The translations under genes were made by a program, and so were the position numbers. 64,000 nt of DNA from an uncultured Oscillospiraceae bacterium (GTDB taxonomy: Bacteria; Bacillota; Clostridia; Oscillospirales; Oscillospiraceae): the NCBI GenBank assembly GCA_934636655.1, contig CAKUAS010000007.1, forward strand, positions 47,327 to 111,326, given 5' to 3'. How positions within the stretch are numbered: position 1 is the first letter of the stretch; each line of letters starts with the position of its first letter. Shown here in pieces: positions 1-7,677 of the stretch. The notes below the pieces were generated by a model that saw only the letters and a program-made list of their open reading frames with translations, had not been told where the DNA came from and did not search any database.

Positions 1-466
1 CAATACTGTCGATCTTATTCAGCATTGCGCCGGTATAGTAGCCATAGGGCGGGCGCAGAAACTTGGGGTACTCCCCCGTTATGCTTTCGATGAGCCTGTT
101 TGTACGGTCGATCTCCTCTTGTATCTCGGCATCCGTGTGCTCGAAAAAGCTTATGTGCGACCATGTATGGCAGCCGATAAGATGGCCGTCGTCGTGCATG
201 GTTTTGACTATCTCGGGTCTTCGCTCGACCTTGCTGCCCATAAGGAAGAAGCTCGCCTTGATATTTCGCTCGCGCAGTCCATCAAGAAGCTGCTGAGTAT
301 GCTTGCCCGGTCCGTCGTCAAACGTAAGGGCTATCTGCTTTTTCGACTGCGAAATATGCTCTGCCGAGTAGGTCTTCGCATAAGGTGTGAGCAGGAAGCT
401 AACGAGCCCGAACACGAGAATGACCGCAATTATGCCCGCCGACGCACCGAAAAGACGTTTTTTCAT
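1..466 (-). CDS. Polysaccharide deacetylase, NodB fold (C-terminus beyond window)
   Basis: The first 155 residues of a membrane-anchored carbohydrate esterase family 4 enzyme are present; the gene runs off the left edge. One hydrophobic segment (about residues 9-27) should anchor or export it. The NodB motifs follow in order: TFDDGP at about 48-53, which supplies the catalytic base Asp and metal Asp; HTWSH at about 100-104, which supplies the metal His pair; and RPPYG near the cut end. Such enzymes remove N-acetyl groups from peptidoglycan or related glycans outside the membrane. The start ATG overlaps the stop of the malic enzyme by 4 nt (ATGA), so it is co-translated with the fumarase/malic enzyme operon, an odd functional pairing. 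The exact substrate cannot be read from the sequence. Confidence 0.92.
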   Translation of the reverse strand, partial: MKKRLFGASAGIIAVILVFGLVSFLLTPYAKTYSAEHISQSKKQIALTFDDGPGKHTQQLLDGLRERNIKASFFLMGSKVERRPEIVKTMHDDGHLIGCHTWSHISFFEHTDAEIQEEIDRTNRLIESITGEYPKFLRPPYGYYTGAMLNKIDSI

Positions 467-1635
467 ATTCTCGCAACGCCGCTTTTTATCGCCGCAGCCT
501 TGACAGCCTCGGCAACGGTCTCGCCCACGCCCTCGTCAAAAGCCTGCGGCAGAATGTTATCGCAGCTGAGCTCACTGTCACTCACCATGCTCGCAAGTGC
601 GTGAGCTGCGGCAAACTTCATCTCGTCGTTTATATCCGAGGCTCTGGCGTCCAGCGCACCGCGGAATATGCCGGGGAACGCGAGGACATTGTTGATCTGA
701 TTTGGATAATCGCTGCGGCCTGTGCTGACGATTGCCGCTCCGGCGCGCTTTGCCTCGTCGGGAAAGATCTCCGGCGTGGGGTTGGCGCATGCAAATACTA
801 TCGCATCTTTTGCCATGGTCTGAACCATCTCGGCTGTAAGAACACCCGGTGCGGACACACCGATGAACACATCGGCCCCCTCTATCACCTCAGCAAGACT
901 GCCCTTTTCACAGGCGTAATTCGTCATTCCGGCGATCTCCTGCTTTGCAGGATTGAGATCTGGGCGGCCGTTATATATTGCGCCCCTGCGGTCGGTCATT
1001 ACGACGTTTCCCGCACCTGCTGAAACAAGCAGCTTTATGATGGCGATACCGGCAGCCCCCGCGCCGGAGGTCACGATCTTTACGTCCTCAAGGCGCTTAC
1101 CGACGACCTTGAGCGCATTCATGAGCCCGGCAAGCATGATGACCGCCGTTCCGTGCTGATCGTCGTGGAAAACGGGGATATCACATCGTTCCTTGAGCTT
1201 GCGCTCGATCTCAAAGCAGCGCGGAGCGGAAATATCCTCAAGATTCACGCCGCCAAAGGAGCCTGCCAGCAGCGCAACGGTGTTCACTATCTCGTCAACG
1301 TCCTTACTGCGGATGCATAGAGGGATTGCGTCAACTCCGCCGAATTCTTTAAACAGAAGGCACTTACCCTCCATGACCGGCATTCCCGCCTCGGGACCTA
1401 TATCGCCAAGGCCGAGGACGGCCGTTCCGTCGGTTACGACGGCGACTGTGTTCCAGCGTCGGGTGAGCTCATAGCTTTTGTTCACGTCCTTTTGTATCTC
1501 AAGGCATGGTTCGGCAACGCCCGGAGTGTATGCGAGGCTGAGCGACTGCCTGTCGTTAGCCTTGGTGCGTGCCGCAATCTCGATCTTCCCCTTGAGCTCA
1601 TAGTGCATTTTGAGTGATTCTTTCGCGTAGTCCAT
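463..1635 (-). CDS. NAD(P)-dependent malic enzyme
   Basis: This 390-residue protein oxidatively decarboxylates malate to pyruvate, making NAD(P)H. It is the short bacterial form without the phosphotransacetylase-like extension. Visible landmarks are the catalytic Tyr in AYTPGVAEPC (about 35-44), the catalytic Lys near 92, the metal-binding FHDDQHGTA (about 156-164) and a Rossmann nucleotide motif GAGAAG (about 191-196) followed by TDRRG. Its start overlaps the stop of the fumarase beta subunit by one base (TAATG). Together with the fumarase genes it forms a fumarate-malate-pyruvate route. Preference for NAD or NADP cannot be judged safely. Confidence 0.95.
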   Translation of the reverse strand: MDYAKESLKMHYELKGKIEIAARTKANDRQSLSLAYTPGVAEPCLEIQKDVNKSYELTRRWNTVAVVTDGTAVLGLGDIGPEAGMPVMEGKCLLFKEFGGVDAIPLCIRSKDVDEIVNTVALLAGSFGGVNLEDISAPRCFEIERKLKERCDIPVFHDDQHGTAVIMLAGLMNALKVVGKRLEDVKIVTSGAGAAGIAIIKLLVSAGAGNVVMTDRRGAIYNGRPDLNPAKQEIAGMTNYACEKGSLAEVIEGADVFIGVSAPGVLTAEMVQTMAKDAIVFACANPTPEIFPDEAKRAGAAIVSTGRSDYPNQINNVLAFPGIFRGALDARASDINDEMKFAAAHALASMVSDSELSCDNILPQAFDEGVGETVAEAVKAAAIKSGVARI

Positions 1636-2195
1636 TATTTTTCTACCTCTTTTAAATACTGTGCTCTGCCGAGCTTGTACAAATCATTGCCCTCGCTGTC
1701 GATGGCGACCGTCAACGGCATATTCTTAACTTTGAGCCTGCGCACAGCCTCGCAGCCGAGATCCTCCCAGCAAACGAGCTCCGCTTTTTCTACGGACGCC
1801 GCCATCAGAGCTCCCGCTCCTCCGATCGCCGCCAGATATACGGCACCGTTGCGCACCATTGACTGAACAACTGCATCGCTTCGGTTGCCTTTCCCTATCA
1901 TGATTTTAAGCCCCTCGTCGAGCAGGCGCGGAGAATACGCATCCATTCTGCCGGAGGTCGTAGGACCTGCCGAGCCTATGCAGCATCCGTCATGCTCCGG
2001 CGTTGGGCCGACGTAATAAATCGCACTGCCGTTTAAATCAAACGGCGGCTTTTGGCCATTATCAAGGCATTCGCAGATGCGCTTGTGCGCAGCGTCGCGC
2101 GCGGTATACACCGTACCGGAGAGCAGCACACTGTCCCCTGCTCTGAGCTTTTTGAGTTCTTCTTCCGATGCCGGAACATTTATCCTGTATTCCAT
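1635..2195 (-). CDS. Class I fumarate hydratase, beta subunit (C-terminal domain)
   Basis: This 186-residue protein is the C-terminal half of the oxygen-sensitive [4Fe-4S] fumarase/tartrate dehydratase family, which exists here as two subunits. It shows the family's GPTTSGRMD motif and the run of short Gly-rich strands of the swivelling domain. An upstream in-frame GTG at 2207 would add four residues. The ATG at 2195 is preferred because GAGGTG lies just before it, overlapping the stop of the alpha subunit. It works with the alpha subunit to interconvert fumarate and malate. The tartrate dehydratase alternative is less likely given the malic enzyme next door. Confidence 0.93.
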   Translation of the reverse strand: MEYRINVPASEEELKKLRAGDSVLLSGTVYTARDAAHKRICECLDNGQKPPFDLNGSAIYYVGPTPEHDGCCIGSAGPTTSGRMDAYSPRLLDEGLKIMIGKGNRSDAVVQSMVRNGAVYLAAIGGAGALMAASVEKAELVCWEDLGCEAVRRLKVKNMPLTVAIDSEGNDLYKLGRAQYLKEVEK

Positions 2196-2203
2196 CACAC
2201 ACC

Positions 2204-3043
2204 TCACAGACTTGCGCTTTTTCGCCGCGTGGCGTGACAGCTTATATTGACCGCGACCGGCAGTCCGGCGACATGCGTCGGCATGCTCTCTATGAGCACG
2301 GCCAGCGCCGTTGTTTTTCCGCCGAAGCCCTGCGGCCCTATGCCGAGGGCATTTATGCCGTCAAGCAGTTCCTTTTCAAGCGCGGCATAATACTCGTCGG
2401 AGTTTGGCTTGTCAAGCGAGCGCAACAGCGCATGCTTCGCAAGGTATGCTGCCTTATCAAAGCTGCCGCCGATACCGACACCGACGATTATCGGAGGACA
2501 TGGATTCGCTCCGGCCTTTTCGACCGTTTCCAGAATGAAGCGCTTCACACCCTCAACGCCGTCGGCGGGCTTGAGCATCTTGAGGGCACTCATATTTTCG
2601 CTGCCGAAGCCCTTAGGCATAACGGTTATGTGTACATCTTCGCCCTGTATAAGCTTCAAGCTCAGAAGCGCCGGAGTGTTATCTCCGGTGTTCACTCTGC
2701 GCAGCGGATCGCACACAACGCTTTTTCGCAGATAGCCCTCACCGTAGCCGCGGCGAACTCCGTTGTTGACCGCTTCTTCAAGGCTGCCGGCAATGTGAAC
2801 CTCCTGGCCGAGCTCAAGAAAAACGCAGGCCATGCCGGTATCCTGGCACACTGGAAGCGTTTTTTCCGCCGCAATGCGGACATTGTCGCCCAAAAGCGAG
2901 AGTATGCGTTTTGCCCCGTCCCACGGTTCTTCGATTTCAGCACGCTCAATGGCGCTTATAACGTCGTCCGGCAGGCTGAGGTTTGCTTCGATACACAGCC
3001 GCGCGACGGTATCTTCAATTAGTTTTGCATCTATATTTCTCAT
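2204..3043 (-). CDS. Class I fumarate hydratase, alpha subunit
   Basis: This is the catalytic, iron-sulfur-cluster-carrying subunit of class I fumarase, about 279 residues. Candidate cluster cysteines lie in LPVCQDTGMACVF and NPCPPIIVGVG, with GGSFDKAAYLAKHALLR following. An ATG at 3055 is in frame, but the promoter leaves only about ten bases before it. The next ATG at 3043 has GGAGC directly upstream, so that start is chosen. It heads an operon of fumarase alpha, beta, malic enzyme and deacetylase, all with end-to-end overlaps. The cluster makes the enzyme an anaerobe-type fumarase. Confidence 0.93.
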   Translation of the reverse strand: MRNIDAKLIEDTVARLCIEANLSLPDDVISAIERAEIEEPWDGAKRILSLLGDNVRIAAEKTLPVCQDTGMACVFLELGQEVHIAGSLEEAVNNGVRRGYGEGYLRKSVVCDPLRRVNTGDNTPALLSLKLIQGEDVHITVMPKGFGSENMSALKMLKPADGVEGVKRFILETVEKAGANPCPPIIVGVGIGGSFDKAAYLAKHALLRSLDKPNSDEYYAALEKELLDGINALGIGPQGFGGKTTALAVLIESMPTHVAGLPVAVNISCHATRRKSASL

Positions 3044-3072
3044 GCTTTGCTCCATGTTTTTATTTCACGGCA

Positions 3073-3101
3073 ATTATAAACAAAAATAAAGCGAGCGTCA
3101 A
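3073..3101 (-). promoter_or_regulatory. Sigma-A-type promoter of the fumarase operon
   Basis: On the minus strand TTGACG (3096-3101) and TATAAT (3073-3078) are separated by exactly 17 bp. The -35 half lies inside the hairpin at 3084-3118, so promoter and terminator share sequence. Confidence 0.75.
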
Positions 3102-3118
3102 CGACCCTCGCTTTATTT
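3084..3118. terminator. Bidirectional hairpin terminator
   Basis: AAATAAAGCGAG and CTCGCTTTATTT form a 12-bp stem with T-rich sequence on both sides, so it could terminate in either direction. No intact gene ends here on either strand, which suggests that a former upstream gene has decayed. Confidence 0.6.
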
Positions 3119-3415
3119 TACCTGTACGCCTCAAACATTTTGCCGAACGGAGTGCTCAATTCCGCCCGACGCCGCGTTTTCGGCGCGCGCTATTTAGTTT
3201 CGCAGATGACGCTGCGGACAGTCTGCGTCAGTCCCCCCGCATCAATTCCGAAACAGGTCTTGCCAAACGCACCGCGCCGCGATCTCAAGATCGGGAAGCA
3301 GATACTCCGATGTGGGCCCGGCGTATCACGATCCCGAGAAAGTACCGCAAATGCGAATGGCGGCTATCTCAATAATAGGTCAGGCTCGCACCCTCCCAAT
3401 AAATGAAATACAGTA
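3119..3415. other. About 300 bp without a supportable gene
   Basis: Every frame on both strands is broken by stops. On the minus strand a short stretch ending at about 3118 stays open for only about twenty codons. It may be debris of a lost gene, but no family is recognisable. Confidence 0.4.
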
Positions 3416-3919
3416 TCAGTGCTCTGCACACCATTTAACGATGTCGTCAACGCACCAGCAGGGCGGCTCGCCAACACCTGTGGAGGCCATCTTGTAGGTC
3501 GCCTTCTGCGCGTCGGTAAGATCGGTCTTGCCCTCAAAACGTGCTGCGATCTCCTTGTTCTTGATCTTCATGATAAATCTGAAGTGCGGCGGCAGCTTGT
3601 TGAGGTCAAAGGCCCCCTGACGCGTGAAGAGAGGAACATCGGGGCTTATGGCGTTCTTCTTGCGGCCAACTTCCTCGCTCTTTGCGGAAGCCGGGCTCAT
3701 GCCGACCTGAACGACGGCGCCGATATCGTACTTCTTCGCGGCCTTGTCATAGCCCATTATCTTGCCGGCGAACAGCCAGCCGACGAAAATAATTTTCGTA
3801 TCGGCAGGGATGTACTCTTTGCCGAGAGGGAATGCCGGAATGTGCAGGCGTGCCGAGAGAAGCTCTGCGTATCTTTTGCAGGAACCGGTCGTGGACTTAT
3901 AAACTATTGCGCTGAACAT
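3416..3919 (-). CDS. Flavodoxin-like protein
   Basis: This protein of about 167 residues opens with a beta strand and phosphate-loop region (IVYKSTTGSCKRYAELL) matching the FMN-binding T-x-T-G-x-T-like loop of flavodoxins. A later GWLFAGKIMGY strand-turn follows. The C-terminal half departs from classic flavodoxin and has a CWCVDD pair near the end. The start at 3919 is preferred over a more upstream ATG because AGGGGG lies upstream and the flavodoxin fold begins there. It is probably a low-potential electron carrier or an FMN oxidoreductase. It is monocistronic, divergent from the spore-coat pair. A specific role is not evident. Confidence 0.75.
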   Translation of the reverse strand: MFSAIVYKSTTGSCKRYAELLSARLHIPAFPLGKEYIPADTKIIFVGWLFAGKIMGYDKAAKKYDIGAVVQVGMSPASAKSEEVGRKKNAISPDVPLFTRQGAFDLNKLPPHFRFIMKIKNKEIAARFEGKTDLTDAQKATYKMASTGVGEPPCWCVDDIVKWCAEH

Positions 3920-4098
3920 AAAACTATACCCCCTGTATGTTTTTTTAATTTGAATATAGGATATCACAAGTGCTTGTCAAATTCAAGACTGATAAGCGCA
4001 GGAAAGTGTCAATTTGGTAAAATTTTTTCAGCTGCGAATAATCCGGCGAGCCGCGCAGATAATAATAACGGACAAAATTTATATGGGAGGTTAAATAA

Positions 4099-4272
4099 AT
4101 GACACCTAAAGAACTATTGTATATCGAAGACGCACTCGGCCATACGAAGTTTCTCATGACTCAGTGCAGTCTGGCCGCAAACCAGCTCACCGATCCTGAG
4201 CTCAAACGTCAGGTACAGCAGCTCATCAACGGAAACCAGAAGCTGTTTACGCAGTTTTACAATCTTGTCTGA
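4099..4272 (+). CDS. Small spore-coat-type protein
   Basis: This 57-residue soluble protein (starting MTPKELLYIEDALGH) has a strong GGGAGG ribosome site. It is predicted to be two helices, with a KFLMTQCSLAANQL segment typical of short CotF-related proteins of Clostridia, which resemble the N-terminal half of the ferritin-like CotF fold. The next gene begins 12 nt downstream and encodes the matching second CotF-type protein. The pair is probably expressed in the mother cell late in sporulation, by analogy with the family; no sporulation promoter could be identified with confidence. Confidence 0.75.
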   Translation: MTPKELLYIEDALGHTKFLMTQCSLAANQLTDPELKRQVQQLINGNQKLFTQFYNLV

Positions 4273-4284
4273 GGAGGATTTAGT

Positions 4285-4536
4285 ATGAACGACAGAGACA
4301 TCATGGAGAACCTGCTGCTTACGACCAAGGGTGTGTGCGACCTTTTCATGCACGGCGCTATCGAATCAAGCACCGCAAATGTTCATCAGGCGTTCTGTTC
4401 CGCCCTCGGCGACAGCCTGAGCATGCAGGACAGCATTTACAAGGAAATGTCCGGCCACGGCTGGTATTCCTCCGAGCAGGCGCAGCAGCAGCGAATAGAT
4501 CAGGTAAAGCAGAAATTCTCTGCTCCGCAGGGATAA
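4285..4536 (+). CDS. CotF-family spore coat protein
   Basis: This 83-residue helical protein has the hallmarks of the CotF family: DIMENLLLTTKGVCDLFMHG at the start, a central ALGDSLSMQDSIYKEM segment and a Tyr/Gln-rich tail (GWYSSEQAQQQRI) leading to VKQKF. GAGGAGG precedes the ATG and overlaps the stop of the preceding gene. Members are spore-coat or spore-associated proteins in Firmicutes. No enzymatic residues are expected. It forms a two-gene unit with the preceding 57-residue protein and ends at a hairpin shared with the convergent AraC gene. Confidence 0.85.
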   Translation: MNDRDIMENLLLTTKGVCDLFMHGAIESSTANVHQAFCSALGDSLSMQDSIYKEMSGHGWYSSEQAQQQRIDQVKQKFSAPQG

Positions 4537-4540
4537 TATA

Positions 4541-4566
4541 AAACCGCAGGTAAGATCCTGCGGTTT
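4541..4566. terminator. Hairpin between convergent genes
   Basis: AAACCGCAGG pairs perfectly with CCTGCGGTTT across a 6-nt loop. The T-run is better on the minus strand (TTTTATATT), serving the AraC gene, while the plus side serves the coat genes. Confidence 0.65.
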
Positions 4567-4574
4567 ACATAATT

Positions 4575-5423
4575 CTATTGCTTTTTAATTCTACCGGGGC
4601 TGACGCGGAAAGTTTTCGTAAAGGCGCGGTGGAAGGCCGAATAGTCGGAAAAGCCGCATTCGGCAGCGGCGGCCGAAGCGCTCATCCCCTCGCGGATAAG
4701 GCGCGCGGCGAGAACGAGACGCTTTTGCCTTATATAATTATGTACCGTGCAGCCGGTCTGAGCTTTAAACAAACGCATGAAATGGTAGCGGCTCATGAAA
4801 CACATGGCGGCCATATCGTCGATGTTCAGCTCCCGTGTGAGATTTTCGTTTATATATGACAGCGCAGGGGCTATCTTTCCGTCCTGTTCGGCAGCATCAT
4901 TCTTATTGCTGTTGTCGCTGAGCATGATTCGGTTTATCAATACCAGAAGCTGTACGAGCATCGTCCCGCGCAGCAGCTGAGCGCCAAAAAGTTCATCGCC
5001 CTGCGTATCCTCGAGTCGGTGCAGCGCGTCCTTCAGCAGCTCAACACTGTCTGCGTTCGGGCGCATCAGACAATAGCGCCGCTTTTCGGCAGCGGCAAAA
5101 CAGTCCATAAGACCTGCCTCGGGCGCAAAACGTTCTACATACGCAGAGTCAAGATATATTATTATTCGCTCATACGGTACGGATAGATCTATAGCCGCCT
5201 TATGGATCATATGATGGCGCACAAGGAGGATATCCCACGGTTCGAGCCTATAGGTCGTACCCTCAACGGTGTAGTCGACCTTTCCCGAGATCAGGATGAC
5301 GAGCTTGTCAAACTCATGAAAGTGGAAATCCTTTTCCTGCCCGGAGCTGTCCTTTAAATGAAAAAGTCGGAAATCCTCGTTGAGATAGCCGTCGTTTGAG
5401 TATTTGTACCGTTCTGTCATCAT
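4575..5423 (-). CDS. AraC-family transcriptional regulator
   Basis: This 282-residue protein has an N-terminal cupin-type ligand domain (HFHEFDKLVILISG at about 36-49, then YTVEGTTYRLEPWDILLV) and a C-terminal pair of AraC helix-turn-helix motifs (about 185-280: NIDDMAAMCFMSRYHFMRLF and AAAECGFSDYSAFHRAF). It is transcribed divergently from the dicarboxylate/amino-acid symporter at 5553, so it most likely controls that transporter in response to a small ligand. Two ATG codons are adjacent; GGGAG fits the first. The inducer is unknown. Confidence 0.92.
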   Translation of the reverse strand: MMTERYKYSNDGYLNEDFRLFHLKDSSGQEKDFHFHEFDKLVILISGKVDYTVEGTTYRLEPWDILLVRHHMIHKAAIDLSVPYERIIIYLDSAYVERFAPEAGLMDCFAAAEKRRYCLMRPNADSVELLKDALHRLEDTQGDELFGAQLLRGTMLVQLLVLINRIMLSDNSNKNDAAEQDGKIAPALSYINENLTRELNIDDMAAMCFMSRYHFMRLFKAQTGCTVHNYIRQKRLVLAARLIREGMSASAAAAECGFSDYSAFHRAFTKTFRVSPGRIKKQ

Positions 5424-5552
5424 AATGCTCCCAAAATGTTTTCGTCAAAGATTATATAGCACTTTTTGCAATGTTTCAAGCACCATTATCAATTTACTTT
5501 GCAAATACATGCGAATATAATTTTCTCAGAAAAACTTTTAAGGAGTTAGGTC
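5424..5552. promoter_or_regulatory. Divergent regulatory region, AraC gene / symporter
   Basis: An A+T-rich 129-bp gap between divergent genes must contain both promoters and any AraC operator. No pair of -35/-10 hexamers with good spacing stands out, as is usual for activator-dependent promoters. AAGGAG before 5553 is the ribosome site of the symporter. Confidence 0.4.
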
Positions 5553-6848
5553 ATGGCAAAGAAGAAATCATTTTTCAGTACTTACGGATTTATAATATTC
5601 ATGCTGGCCGGTATCATCGGCGGCTGCATTGTCGGCGCACTCAATCCTGTGGTAAAGGACGCGTCCGGCGAGGTCATCTTCAAGGGTGCCACCGTCCTTG
5701 AACCTATCGGAACGGTTTTCATAAACCTCATGTTCTGCGTCGTCGTTCCCATGGTTTTCTGCTCTATAGCATCGGCTATCGCAAACATGTCCAGTGCAAA
5801 GCGCGCGGGAAAGGTCATGGGCATCACCATCGGCACATTTTTCGTAACGGCGGCGATCGCAGCTGTTATCATGTACGTCATCGTGCGTATCTTCCCCATC
5901 GTCTCCGGCGATTACACCGTTGTCGAGGGCGAGGTCGGCACAACGCTGAGCGTGACCGATATGATCATAAACTTCTTCACTAAACCCGACTTCGGCGAAC
6001 TGTGGAGCCGCAAAGCTATTCTGCCGCTCATCATCGCAGCCGTGTTCTTCGGCTTCGGCATTCAGATGACCGGCGGCAAGGACAGCATGGTCGCGAAGTT
6101 CCTCGACAACCTTACCGCCGTTCTCATGAACGTCGTAAAGATCATCACCTACTACGCTCCCATCGGCTTCTTCGGCTTCTTTGCATATCTCGTTGCGACC
6201 TACGGTCCCGACCTCATCGGCGACTACAGCCGCACGCTCATCATCTACTATGTACTGTGCTTTGCATACATGTTCGTCTTCTTCCCGATCTACGCCCGCT
6301 TCGGCGGCGGCAAGGGCGGTGCGAAGGTCATGTGGAAGCACCTGTTCCGCCCGGCGGCAGTATCCTTCGGCACCTGCTCCTCTGTAGCTACCATCCCCAC
6401 AAACCTTGAGGTCGCAGAGGAGACCGGCATCTCCAAGGAGGTCTCGAACATCGTCGTTCCTCTGGGTGCAACGATGCACATGGACGGCTCGGCAATGAGC
6501 GCCATTATAAAGGTCGCGTTCCTGTTCGGCATATTCGGCATGGACTTCGGCACGGGTCAGGCGATTCTGGCTATTATCGTCGCGGTGTTCTCCTCCGTCG
6601 CAATGAGCGGCATCCCCGGCGGCGGCGGTACGGGCGAGCTGGTGCTGTGCACCCTGTTCTTCCCCGATCAGCTTGCGATCGCATTCCCCATCGCGCTGGC
6701 CATCGGCAACCTCGTCGATCCTCCCGCAACGATGGTAAACGCGGCAGGCGACTACGTCGCATCCTTCATCGTCGAGCGCTTTGTCAACGGCAAGGATTGG
6801 CTTCAGAAGAAGCTTTCGAAGGACGCGGCAAAGGAAATCGAAGCATAA
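5553..6848 (+). CDS. Dicarboxylate/amino acid:cation symporter (DAACS family)
   Basis: This 431-residue integral membrane protein has eight or more hydrophobic segments and the family's re-entrant loop signatures. A serine-rich hairpin (SFGTCSSVATIPTN, about 272-285) is followed by the MHMDGSAM motif (about 309-316), the cation/substrate-binding NMDGT equivalent. The second loop contains MSGIPGGGGTGELV, and VDPPATMVNAAGD (about 394-406) forms the final substrate site. The family imports glutamate, aspartate, succinate, fumarate or malate with Na+ or H+. Given the fumarase/malic enzyme operon nearby, C4-dicarboxylate uptake is an attractive inference but not proven. It stands alone and ends at a strong terminator. 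Confidence 0.93.
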   Translation: MAKKKSFFSTYGFIIFMLAGIIGGCIVGALNPVVKDASGEVIFKGATVLEPIGTVFINLMFCVVVPMVFCSIASAIANMSSAKRAGKVMGITIGTFFVTAAIAAVIMYVIVRIFPIVSGDYTVVEGEVGTTLSVTDMIINFFTKPDFGELWSRKAILPLIIAAVFFGFGIQMTGGKDSMVAKFLDNLTAVLMNVVKIITYYAPIGFFGFFAYLVATYGPDLIGDYSRTLIIYYVLCFAYMFVFFPIYARFGGGKGGAKVMWKHLFRPAAVSFGTCSSVATIPTNLEVAEETGISKEVSNIVVPLGATMHMDGSAMSAIIKVAFLFGIFGMDFGTGQAILAIIVAVFSSVAMSGIPGGGGTGELVLCTLFFPDQLAIAFPIALAIGNLVDPPATMVNAAGDYVASFIVERFVNGKDWLQKKLSKDAAKEIEA

Positions 6849-6867
6849 CATCTCTCCTATATATGCA

Positions 6868-6906
6868 AAGCAGCCACGCAGAAATATCTGCGTGGCTGCT
6901 TTTTTA
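6868..6906 (+). terminator. Rho-independent terminator of symporter gene
   Basis: AAGCAGCCACGCAGA pairs with TCTGCGTGGCTGCTT and is followed by a run of T. It also abuts the stop of the convergent gene. Confidence 0.85.
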
Positions 6907-7677
6907 TCAGCTTAACCGCGCTATGCGGTCAAAAACATACGTTCCGTCGTTTAACTCTATCTGCAAAAGATGATAGTCGCCTTGAGTCTCGCCGTTTTCC
7001 TCTACCTCGCTGCCAGGGATATCGAGCACTATATAGACCGTATTAGCGTTTTCATTATGCGTATTGCTGTCCTCATAGATATTTACGATCATCGCGCCGC
7101 ACTGCGCGGCAAACATGCCTACGACGCGTTCGATCAAGTCGAGATCCGGCTCTATACGCTTTGCATTTTCAATACCTTTATAGTCACTGGCGATATACTC
7201 ACAGCCCAGCAGAAGTCCTGTCTCGTCATCAATAAGGAAGCGCATTTCACAGTTATCGTCGAACATGAGCACTCTCCACGCCGTGATCGACGGCCGTTCG
7301 CCGCTTTGATCGCCTATGAGCATAGGCAGCACAGAGGCAAAGTAGAAGTGGTCAGAATTAACATCCACGCATCTTGCGCCGAGTGTAAGCAGAAGTTGAG
7401 CATATTCTGTCGCTTTTTCACGCACCTGCTCTTCAAGCATATATTTACCGGAGCTGAGCTCCGATTCGTATAGATATGCCGATGATATGAGCTCGTATTT
7501 TTCAGCAACGCTCACGCTGCCTCGGCCGTTGAGGCCGAGTGAGGCGACGGCATCTGTAAGGCTCTCTGTTTTATTCAAAACTGCGCTGTCCTGAACGTTT
7601 GCGGTCACAAGCGGTATTCCGAGTCCGATACACACGGCGAAGATAATTGAGCAGATAACGGTTACGTTCTTTTTCAT
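6907..7677 (-). CDS. Exported/membrane-anchored protein of unknown function
   Basis: This 256-residue protein starts with MKKN followed by a single hydrophobic segment (about 5-25), then an extracytoplasmic domain rich in acidic residues. The start at 7677 overlaps the histidine kinase stop by 4 nt and has GGAGGTG at good distance; a more upstream ATG is not needed. Its C-terminal half (MRFLIDDETGLLLGCEYIA and a late TYVFDRIARLS) looks like a beta-sheet domain. No family is recognised. Co-translation with the two-component system suggests that it modulates or is sensed by the kinase. Confidence 0.75.
   Translation of the reverse strand: MKKNVTVICSIIFAVCIGLGIPLVTANVQDSAVLNKTESLTDAVASLGLNGRGSVSVAEKYELISSAYLYESELSSGKYMLEEQVREKATEYAQLLLTLGARCVDVNSDHFYFASVLPMLIGDQSGERPSITAWRVLMFDDNCEMRFLIDDETGLLLGCEYIASDYKGIENAKRIEPDLDLIERVVGMFAAQCGAMIVNIYEDSNTHNENANTVYIVLDIPGSEVEENGETQGDYHLLQIELNDGTYVFDRIARLS

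Noticed and set aside
5568..6851. 427-codon open frame on the minus strand across the symporter gene
   Set aside because: It is the antisense shadow of the DAACS gene; its translation is rich in charged and His/Cys residues with no family pattern.
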